This document shows positions 1-6,712 of a DNA stretch of 64,000 bases, one piece after another. Position 1 is the first letter of the stretch. Each line of letters opens with the position of its first letter. The DNA lies in contig NZ_NJER01000002.1 of the NCBI RefSeq assembly GCF_002753895.1, positions 124,001-188,000 on the forward strand, written 5' to 3'. Position numbers and translations under genes: made by a program. This DNA comes from Halobacteriovorax sp. JY17 (GTDB lineage Bacteria > Bdellovibrionota > Bacteriovoracia > Bacteriovoracales > Bacteriovoracaceae). The notes beneath the pieces are model-generated. The model had not been told where the DNA came from. It was given only the letters and a program-made list of their open reading frames with translations, and did no database searches.

Positions 1-50
1 TTTGGAATCAATGAAGACTCTCAAATGTTGTACTAATATGATCGGTTATT

Positions 51-1553
51 ATGGATAATACTTTAGAAAAAAAGTCAGGAATATTGTATTTAAAGTCAAA
101 GTTCTTTTTATATCGAATAGTTATGTACTTTTCTTTCTTGCTAATTCCTGTCTATGTTCAGAAATCGTTAACTTTGAAGCCTATCTATCTCTTCATCTCA
201 ATGATTCTTTACTGTTCATTTATAATGAGTCAGTGGTTTTTTCTTGGAAAAGAAATTGATCATCGCTTAAAAATCTACTTTAGAGTGAATTCATCAATCG
301 ATCGTGTTGTTTATAGGCTCTTTCTTGGAATGTTCTTCTTCATTCTGATTTTTAACTTACTCTATTTATTACCTTCAAAATGGGTTTATAATTCATTTTG
401 GATTATATGGGGTTCTCTTGGATTATTTTATTCGTGGCCAACAAGAGGAAAGATCATTCAAGAATCTGTTACGACAAATTTCTCAGAATTCAGATATCTC
501 GATAGTTTTGAGAAAACGCTAGTTTTTCTAATCGTCAGCTTAATACTATTCTCTGTTCCCGAGATGCCATCTTTGGCCCAGAGAGATGCATTGATTTTCT
601 TCTTAGATCCAGCTCATCAAATAAATGAACTATTCTGGAATTTTCTAACGGTAACGTTCTATCCCTTTAAAAGCTACCCTAGCCTTTTTAAGATCGGCTG
701 GGCCACTTACTTTTATACAGTAAATATTTCGATGTACCTCCTTACCTTTTATGCTTTTTTAAGATTCTTTATATCGAGACGCTTATCTTTATTGGGAGTA
801 TTTGCATTAATCTCCTCTTGGAGTTTTTCTAAAATAATTGGAAATAATTTGGGAACAACTTTGGTTGATACCTATACCCTAGCATGGCTTTGGGGTCTGC
901 TTTGGGTGACAAAAAGTTCTACATATAGAACTGGACTATTCATTGGTTTGCTAGGTTTCTTTGGAACGATTGTAAACCAGTCTTATGCGCTTATCTCAGT
1001 GATTCAGATCGCTCTTCTTTTAGTATTTTTCTTAAGAGACAAGACGCCCTGGTTTAAGAAGCAAACATTTAAGTACGTCTCCTTTGGTTTGGGTCTGACT
1101 TTAGTTACGTTTGTTCTAAGTTTCGACCTTTCAAATATATTTAATCCAGGTGGAATGATAATCTTCGATAATTTAGCTACTCTAATAGATAGAAAAGCTT
1201 TTTTCATTCTCTCTGTCTTTGGAGTTTTGATTCTGTTTTTAAGAAGTTTTGTTCCAAGAATTAAATCGATACAAGTGTTAAAGTTTGGATCGGTTAAGAT
1301 GGAGGAACTCACTATTGGTTTAGTTGTGATTCTTCTCTTTGGTACCTTTGTAAATATTTCAGCAGTAAGTAAATTTTCTCTACTTTGGATGATTACTCTC
1401 TTTAGTCTTATTCCTTTAGAGCTAATCTTTTTACATATTAGTAGATTACGTTCTAGTAGGAATATGATTTACCTTATTTATATTTTGATTTGTCTATTAG
1501 ACTCTCATTTTGAAGGAAGGGTTAAAATATTCCTTAAACTATTTAATAGTTAA
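51..1553 (+). CDS. multi-pass membrane protein of unknown function
   Basis: A 500-residue protein made largely of hydrophobic segments, at least ten of which look like membrane helices, separated by short basic or aromatic loops. I do not recognise a family and see no catalytic motif; the general look (many helices, few charges) would fit a polytopic inner-membrane glycosyltransferase, transporter or polysaccharide protein, but none can be chosen. The ATG at 51 is used because it is the first in-frame start after the window edge; its ribosome-binding site is weak. Bases 1-36 can be read as the tail of a preceding gene ending in TAA, which cannot be confirmed. The next gene follows after 61 bases. 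Confidence 0.75.
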   Translation: MDNTLEKKSGILYLKSKFFLYRIVMYFSFLLIPVYVQKSLTLKPIYLFISMILYCSFIMSQWFFLGKEIDHRLKIYFRVNSSIDRVVYRLFLGMFFFILIFNLLYLLPSKWVYNSFWIIWGSLGLFYSWPTRGKIIQESVTTNFSEFRYLDSFEKTLVFLIVSLILFSVPEMPSLAQRDALIFFLDPAHQINELFWNFLTVTFYPFKSYPSLFKIGWATYFYTVNISMYLLTFYAFLRFFISRRLSLLGVFALISSWSFSKIIGNNLGTTLVDTYTLAWLWGLLWVTKSSTYRTGLFIGLLGFFGTIVNQSYALISVIQIALLLVFFLRDKTPWFKKQTFKYVSFGLGLTLVTFVLSFDLSNIFNPGGMIIFDNLATLIDRKAFFILSVFGVLILFLRSFVPRIKSIQVLKFGSVKMEELTIGLVVILLFGTFVNISAVSKFSLLWMITLFSLIPLELIFLHISRLRSSRNMIYLIYILICLLDSHFEGRVKIFLKLFNS

Positions 1554-1614
1554 AAGTTAAATCTATGATAGAATTGATATAAGAGTACGGTACAGCATAG
1601 GAAAAGGAGTTTCT

Positions 1615-1833
1615 TTGTTTAAATCGAACCTTACAAAAAAGCTATATGCAGACTTCTTAGACCATTTTGAATTAACTAATTCAAAAATTCATTCCTCACC
1701 ATTTGTATTTGTTGACCCTCTGTACGGAGAAATCAGACTTGTGACAAGTATGACTTCGAATTCTGTTGGAGATGTCATAGCCAATTCTGTGGCCTCTCAC
1801 GGTGAGCTGGAAATTCTCTCAACGGGAGAATAG
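1615..1833 (+). CDS. small protein of unknown function (72 aa)
   Basis: A 72-residue ORF starting with TTG at 1615. The start is supported by an AAAGGAG ribosome-binding site about 7 bases upstream. The protein is soluble, mildly acidic at its C-terminus, and has no signal peptide or membrane segment. I recognise no domain. It sits between the membrane protein and the gene-free DnaA-box region, and an inverted repeat lies 15 bases after its stop. The good ribosome-binding site argues that it is real despite its size. Confidence 0.6.
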   Translation: MFKSNLTKKLYADFLDHFELTNSKIHSSPFVFVDPLYGEIRLVTSMTSNSVGDVIANSVASHGELEILSTGE

Positions 1834-1847
1834 GTCGAGGAGAAATT

Positions 1848-1867
1848 ATTCGTTTGTTTAAACGAAT
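1848..1867. repeat. 8-bp inverted repeat after the 72-aa gene
   Basis: ATTCGTTT at 1848-1855 pairs perfectly with AAACGAAT at 1860-1867 around a GTTT loop. It follows the stop codon by 15 bases, but no T-run follows it. It may be a weak transcript end or a protein-binding palindrome. Confidence 0.45.
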
Positions 1868-2245
1868 AGCCTACAAAGTCAGAGTCACTTTGATACTATT
1901 CCTTTCACTTTAGAATTAAATAAAATGTTAGTTTTCCCTAATATTTCGACTAAGAAATGTGGATAACTAGATGACATATATTTTGAGAAAGTAAAGTACA
2001 TAAAGTACCAATTTGTGGATAACTTTTGAAATTTTGTGAATACCTTTTGGTGCGTAATGTAAGAATGTTTCAGAGTGTTAATATCTCTATGTTAAGCTCC
2101 CGAAAATAGGACTTTCTAAAGAGGGACTTAATCACTTCAAATAATTGACAGGAGTACTGTGACATTGTGGATAACTTGTCTGATTTTGTGAGTAAAAACA
2201 TCATGTCAATCAAAATATTATTTAAAAATTACTTTTTTTAGGTTC

Positions 2246-2276
2246 TTGTTAAGGTTAAGGTTCTATGGTGTATAAT
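2246..2276 (+). promoter_or_regulatory. candidate promoter for the inositol-monophosphatase-family gene
   Basis: TATAAT at 2271-2276 is a perfect -10 hexamer. TTGTTA at 2246-2251 is a partial -35 at a rather long 19-bp spacing. Transcription would begin about 25 bases before the GTG start at 2308. A second, weaker possibility is TTGACA at 2145-2150, whose -10 position would fall on the DnaA box at 2166-2174. Confidence 0.45.
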
Positions 2277-2307
2277 GTCAGACTTATGAAAAAAATGGGA
2301 ATCAGAT

Positions 2308-3063
2308 GTGTTAAATGAAGATTTTTTAAAATTGCTTCGAACTGAAGTGTTAGAAATTGTAAAAAACCGAGTAGATAGCTCTTCATTAAAGGAGTCACTA
2401 GGAATTTCTAAGAAGTCAGATTTTTCAATCGTGACTCTTGTAGATCAGGAGGTGTCTGATCTTGTGCATAAGAAGTTCAGTCACTTAATTAATGAGGGTA
2501 GTTATCATTTTTATAGTGAGGAAGATCAGCAAAGTTTTGGTTTTCCATCAATTATCTTAGATCCAATTGATGGGACAAGAGAATTGGCAATGGGCCTTGG
2601 TGAGTGCGTGGTCTCATTGGCCGTAATGGAAACACCTAGCTCTGGTTTTGCTTGGCTATTTAATCCCTTTACAGGTTTCGAAATAAGTTCGCTCTCTCCC
2701 TATGTAAATCCGGTGACATTCAATACTGAAAAGCTGTTTGGTTACGTCTCAAAAGGGGATAAGAAGAGAGGATTATTAGATCATGTTTTTGCTAGTGATG
2801 AATTGGTAATTTCTGCAAAAGGGAGTATCGCCTTTAAGCTTGGCTTATTGGCAAGTGGTGCGTGTGACTTTGTCTATTCCAAAACGCCGAAGAATATCTG
2901 GGATATTGCTGCAGGAACACTTCTTTGCTGGGAGAGAGGAATGAAGCTTTATCAAGAGGGGAATGAAATAGTTGCTCTAGAAGAGGTGAAAATTAGCGGA
3001 GAGCTTATCTGGTGTCGTGAAAAAGACATTTATTTTTTGACAAATTCATTAGTGAAAAAATGA
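2308..3063 (+). CDS. inositol monophosphatase / CysQ-family phosphatase
   Basis: A 251-residue cytoplasmic enzyme of the lithium-sensitive, Mg-dependent phosphatase family, which includes inositol monophosphatase and CysQ (3'-phosphoadenosine 5'-phosphate phosphatase). The family metal-binding motif DPIDGT is at residues 85-90, preceded by acidic residues E71 and E72. The second motif, W198-D199 in NIWDIAAG, is also intact. Length matches the family. GTG at 2308 is chosen because in-frame upstream ATGs are cut off by stops. The substrate cannot be decided from sequence; no sulfate-assimilation genes are nearby to favour CysQ. It lies directly downstream of the DnaA-box region. Confidence 0.85.
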   Translation: MLNEDFLKLLRTEVLEIVKNRVDSSSLKESLGISKKSDFSIVTLVDQEVSDLVHKKFSHLINEGSYHFYSEEDQQSFGFPSIILDPIDGTRELAMGLGECVVSLAVMETPSSGFAWLFNPFTGFEISSLSPYVNPVTFNTEKLFGYVSKGDKKRGLLDHVFASDELVISAKGSIAFKLGLLASGACDFVYSKTPKNIWDIAAGTLLCWERGMKLYQEGNEIVALEEVKISGELIWCREKDIYFLTNSLVKK

Positions 3064-3102
3064 AAGAAATTAAAGTATAGTTTAATAAAAACAAGAGTCG
3101 CC

Positions 3103-4041
3103 ATGTTAGGTTTCCATAAAATAGGGGGACTAATGCAAGCACTTTTCAATTCTACTTATCCAATTTTAATTCAAGGTGAAACGGGAACAGGTAAAACAAA
3201 CTTAGCCAAAGAAATCCATTATCGCTCACAATTTCAAAATAAAGATTATATCCATTGTAACCTAGCAGGTCTCTCGGATGGTCTTTTTGAAAGTGAACTC
3301 TTTGGGCATTTGAAGGGAGCTTTTACTGGGGCATGTTCTGATAAAATAGGGTTTTGTGAGATGGCCAACGGAGGAACTCTATTTTTTGATGAAATAGGAG
3401 ATATCACTTTGGCCCAGCAGAAAAAACTTTTACAGCTTTTAGACTCTGGCGAGTTTTATAGTGTGGGAGGAACATTGAAAAAGAAGTTTATTGGGCGTTT
3501 TATATTTGCGACACATAGAAGCCTAGAGCTACTTGTTAGGAGAGGTGAGTTTAGAGAGGACCTTTACTTTAGATTGGGAGGAGCTGCGATCTCTTTAAAG
3601 CCAATCAGAGAAAAAAGTGAGAGCGAAAGGGTGAGCGCTCTGAGAAAAATTATTAAAGAGGCGAAAGAGAAGTATGAGCTAAAAGAAAAGTATTTTTGTG
3701 AGGAGGCTTTCGATGTGCTCCTCTCTTATTCATGGCCGGGGAACTATAGGGAAATGAAGACAAGTATTGAGTTAATTTTATTGAAATCCCCTCGTATGAA
3801 GATATCAAAGGGAGAAATCCCTTCTAAGTTTGTGCTTGAAAAGAATGAGGGTGGAAGATTTAAAAGCCAAGTTGCAGAGTTAGAGAAAAAAATCCTTTAT
3901 AATGAGGTTGTAAATAAGGGGGTAGGTATTACTAAGGCCTCAAAATCATTAGGTATTAGTAAGACCACCTTAATTGCAAAGTTGCGTAAATATGGTATTA
4001 GTGGTCAAAGTTTAGAAAGAGTAGAAAAGAGTGTCGCCTAA
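3103..4041 (+). CDS. sigma-54-dependent transcription activator lacking an N-terminal sensor domain
   Basis: A 312-residue AAA+ activator of sigma-54 RNA polymerase. Walker A GETGTGKT is at residues 25-32, the sigma-54-contacting loop GAFTGA at 72-77, and Walker B (FFDE) at 94-97. An arginine-finger region with REDLYFRL follows, and a Fis-type helix-turn-helix fills about residues 255-300. The protein starts almost at the first residue of the AAA+ domain, so there is no receiver, GAF or PAS domain. Activity is therefore presumably set by level or by a partner protein. The ATG at 3103 has only a weak ribosome-binding site. Its target promoters are unknown. Confidence 0.9.
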   Translation: MLGFHKIGGLMQALFNSTYPILIQGETGTGKTNLAKEIHYRSQFQNKDYIHCNLAGLSDGLFESELFGHLKGAFTGACSDKIGFCEMANGGTLFFDEIGDITLAQQKKLLQLLDSGEFYSVGGTLKKKFIGRFIFATHRSLELLVRRGEFREDLYFRLGGAAISLKPIREKSESERVSALRKIIKEAKEKYELKEKYFCEEAFDVLLSYSWPGNYREMKTSIELILLKSPRMKISKGEIPSKFVLEKNEGGRFKSQVAELEKKILYNEVVNKGVGITKASKSLGISKTTLIAKLRKYGISGQSLERVEKSVA

Positions 4042-4061
4042 TAGGCGTCGAGGAAGAAGTT

Positions 4062-4655
4062 ATGGGTTTCAAGGTTCAAGATCACTATTTTAAAAAAGCA
4101 AAGAAAGATGATTTCCTCGCTAGAAGTGTTTACAAGCTTGAAGAGATCGATAACAAGTATAAAATTATAAATAAGAGCGATTATGTCGTAGATTTTGGTT
4201 ATCATCCAGGTTCATGGGTGCAATACACAAGTCGAAAAGTTCAAGAAGAAGGTAAAGTAATAGGTATTGATATAAGACCATTAAACAAGAAACTTCTGAC
4301 ATTAAAGAATGTAACACTATTTGAAAAAGATATTTTTGATGTCGAAACAACATCGCAGCTTGGGGCAGATAATAAATTCAACGTTGTCCTATCTGATATG
4401 GCACCTAATACAACAGGAATAAGGTCGGTTGATCAGGATAGAAGTTTAAACCTAGTAGAGAAGGTATTCGAAGTTTTACCTGTTTTTCTGAAAGAAAATG
4501 GAAATATGGTGATTAAAGTCTTCGATAGCCACCAAGCGCAGAAGTTTTTAAAAGAAAACAAGAATATGTTTAAGGAGTATGACTTCCTTAAACCGAAGTC
4601 GACTAGATCTGTGAGTAAAGAATTTTTTGTCATAGGCCGCGGATATAAGGCATAA
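4062..4655 (+). CDS. rlmE: 23S rRNA 2'-O-ribose methyltransferase RlmE (FtsJ)
   Basis: A 197-residue SAM-dependent RNA methyltransferase of the RrmJ/FtsJ family, which methylates U2552 in 23S rRNA in E. coli. The catalytic tetrad K-D-K-E can be placed at K25, D112 (SDMAPN), K152 (VIKVF) and E187 (SKEFF). The SAM-binding motif reads DFGYHPGSW instead of the usual DLGAAPGGW, keeping the glycine and PG positions but changing the middle. The start ATG follows a good GAGGAAG ribosome-binding site. It begins 20 bases after the activator gene and is followed after 9 bases by the PBP gene. Confidence 0.88.
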   Translation: MGFKVQDHYFKKAKKDDFLARSVYKLEEIDNKYKIINKSDYVVDFGYHPGSWVQYTSRKVQEEGKVIGIDIRPLNKKLLTLKNVTLFEKDIFDVETTSQLGADNKFNVVLSDMAPNTTGIRSVDQDRSLNLVEKVFEVLPVFLKENGNMVIKVFDSHQAQKFLKENKNMFKEYDFLKPKSTRSVSKEFFVIGRGYKA

Positions 4656-4664
4656 TAAAACCTT

Positions 4665-5951
4665 ATGAAATATATAAAAAATAAAAGAAATTTATTCTTA
4701 ATGCTAACGCTTCTAACTTTTCTTTCTGGACTGGGCTTCCATAAAATGTGGGAGAACATGAAGAAAGAAGAAAGAAGAGAAGAAATTATAACAACTAGGT
4801 CACTTGTAAAAGAGAACCTTAACGAAGCATTTAAATTTAGCAAGAAGACATTTCCAAAGAAAGTAGATTTAAAAGAAGAGCAAGTCGATATTAAGTATTC
4901 TTTTAATGAAGACTTAACGGCTTATATCAAGAAGATTCTGAAGAGATATAGATCGGACTATTCGTCAGTGATCGTAATTGATAATGAGACAGGATACATT
5001 CTCTCCGCCGTAGGTTATGAAAGAAAAGATAATCAATTTAATATAACACTTCCATTTAGTTCAACACATCCTTCTGCGAGTTTATTTAAAATTGTCACGA
5101 CTGCTGATCTACTAGAGAAATCAGAAGTAACTAAAGATAGTGTGTTTAAATTTAGAGGTAGAGGGACGACTCTTTATAAGTACCAATTAAAAGATAAGAA
5201 ATCGAGATGGCAAAGAAGGCAATCATTTGAAAGAGCTTTTGCTTATTCAAATAATGTGATTTTTGGAAAGGCTGCAATCAAAAATACAACAGGTGAAAGA
5301 CTGTTTGATATGGCCGCAGATTTTGGATTTAATGAAAAGTTAATGGAAGAGATAAGCTTGTCGAAATCAGTGTTTGAAATGCCTGATACTGACTATGAGT
5401 TGGCTGAGAAGGCTTCTGGTTTCAATAAGAAGACAATGATCTCTCCAATACATGCCGCAGTTATGGCTTCAGTTGTTGCAAATGATGGTGTTCTTAACTA
5501 TCCAAGAGTCGTCACAGAAATCAGTGACAACGTCACAAAGAAAGTCATATGGAGTCCTCAACAACGAACAAAGAGGGTTCTTGAAGTCCCTACTGCGAGA
5601 GAGCTTCAAGAGCTGATGGAGGTAACAGTTAAAAGAGGAACGGCGCGAGGATCTTTTAGACGTGTGAATAGAAAGCTTTTAAACGGACTTGAAATAGGTG
5701 GAAAGACTGGGTCTATTACTGGTGGAATTCCATTTGGAAAAAGAGATTGGTTTACTTCCTTTGCAGTACCTGTGAATAAAAATCATGGAAAAGGAATTTC
5801 TATCGCAGTAATGAATATAAATTTAGAGAAATGGTATGTTAAGTCGTCGTATCTTGCCAGAAAAGTAATAGAGTACTATTACAAAGAGGTGAATCCATTA
5901 AATGATAATGTCTCTACTGCAAAAGAGGCTGAGTCGGATAAGGATACATAG
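4665..5951 (+). CDS. penicillin-binding protein transpeptidase domain protein
   Basis: A 428-residue inner-membrane protein with one N-terminal membrane helix (about residues 9-26), a charged linker and a periplasmic transpeptidase domain. The three active-site motifs of penicillin-interacting enzymes are present: S139-L-F-K142, S195-N-N197 and K347-T-G349. It is shorter than class B PBPs and lacks the usual large N-terminal dimerisation module. It may be a specialised cell-wall cross-linking or remodelling enzyme. Its stop overlaps the GTG of lepB by one base, so the two are co-transcribed. Confidence 0.85.
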   Translation: MKYIKNKRNLFLMLTLLTFLSGLGFHKMWENMKKEERREEIITTRSLVKENLNEAFKFSKKTFPKKVDLKEEQVDIKYSFNEDLTAYIKKILKRYRSDYSSVIVIDNETGYILSAVGYERKDNQFNITLPFSSTHPSASLFKIVTTADLLEKSEVTKDSVFKFRGRGTTLYKYQLKDKKSRWQRRQSFERAFAYSNNVIFGKAAIKNTTGERLFDMAADFGFNEKLMEEISLSKSVFEMPDTDYELAEKASGFNKKTMISPIHAAVMASVVANDGVLNYPRVVTEISDNVTKKVIWSPQQRTKRVLEVPTARELQELMEVTVKRGTARGSFRRVNRKLLNGLEIGGKTGSITGGIPFGKRDWFTSFAVPVNKNHGKGISIAVMNINLEKWYVKSSYLARKVIEYYYKEVNPLNDNVSTAKEAESDKDT

Positions 5952-6712
5952 TGGAAGAATATGAAGAAGAGTATCCTGTAGAAAAAAAATCTCCAAATTT
6001 AAAGAAAGAAGTCTTTCTAATTATTTCTATAATATTCACGGTTCTTGTCTTTAGATCGTCGCTCTATGAGCCATATCGCATTCCATCGGGCTCCATGATT
6101 CCAACTCTTCGAATTGGAGATTACATAATTGTAAATAAGTTTGCATACGGATTAAAAGTTCCTTTTTCTGACATAGCTGTTGGGGACATTAATTTAAACC
6201 CAAAATATATTTTTGAACAAAAACTGCCAAAGAGGGGAGATGTAATCGTTTTCAAATTCCCAAAAGATCCCTCTGTAAATTACATTAAGAGAGTTATTGG
6301 ACTCCCAGGAGATTCGGTAGAAATAAAAGATAAGGTTGTTTATGTAAATGATGTTGAAACAGCAGCATCATTGGTAGATGCCCAACCATTTCTAAAAGAT
6401 ATGGATACTAAGTTTAAAAAACATAAGCTTAAGTTTTTTAAGGTTGGAAAAGAAGAAGAGGGCTATGTTATTCAACAGGATAGCGATAACTATTTCCTCG
6501 TGAATAAGGACAAGATTATTGTTCCTGAAGGGGAGATCTTTGTAATGGGAGATAATCGTGACTTCTCTTATGACTCAAGGTTTTGGGGGACAGTGCCACT
6601 TACTTTCGTAAAAGGAAGAGCAGAACTAATTTGGTTCTCAATTAGCTTTCCTGAAAATGATGAGGGAGAATTCTTATTTAGACCTTCTAGAATAGGATCT
6701 TCAATTAATTAG
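5951..6712 (+). CDS. lepB: signal peptidase I
   Basis: A 253-residue inner-membrane serine protease that cleaves signal peptides from exported proteins. One N-terminal membrane helix (about 20-35) precedes the catalytic domain. The nucleophile is S48 in PSGSM and the general base is K113 in YIKRVIGLPGD. The later family box MGDNRDFSYDSRFWG is intact. The GTG start overlaps the preceding TAG. The 3' end overlaps the convergent mutS2 gene by 12 bases. Confidence 0.93.
   Translation: MEEYEEEYPVEKKSPNLKKEVFLIISIIFTVLVFRSSLYEPYRIPSGSMIPTLRIGDYIIVNKFAYGLKVPFSDIAVGDINLNPKYIFEQKLPKRGDVIVFKFPKDPSVNYIKRVIGLPGDSVEIKDKVVYVNDVETAASLVDAQPFLKDMDTKFKKHKLKFFKVGKEEEGYVIQQDSDNYFLVNKDKIIVPEGEIFVMGDNRDFSYDSRFWGTVPLTFVKGRAELIWFSISFPENDEGEFLFRPSRIGSSIN

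Larger units (their letters stand above)
1834..2307. other. gene-free region with a DnaA-box cluster (candidate origin or DnaA-controlled region)
   Basis: This 474-bp stretch has no credible gene. It contains three exact copies of TGTGGATAA, the complement of the consensus DnaA box TTATCCACA, at 1958-1966, 2014-2022 and 2166-2174, all in the same orientation and all followed by C. Degenerate boxes TGTGAATAC (2035-2043) and TGTGAGTAA (2187-2195) each start exactly 21 bp after the start of a perfect box, about two helical turns. A very AT-rich segment follows at about 2205-2242. This arrangement resembles a bacterial oriC; alternatively it is a DnaA-titration or DnaA-regulated promoter region for the gene at 2308. 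No dnaA, dnaN, parA or gidA lies in the window to support the origin reading. Confidence 0.5.

Noticed and set aside
1-59. Tail of an upstream gene in the first bases
   Set aside because: Two frames stay open from the window edge (stops at 34-36 and 56-58), and neither can be chosen without the preceding sequence.
2066-2110. 14-codon ORF within the DnaA-box region
   Set aside because: No ribosome-binding site and a very short length; no support as a gene.
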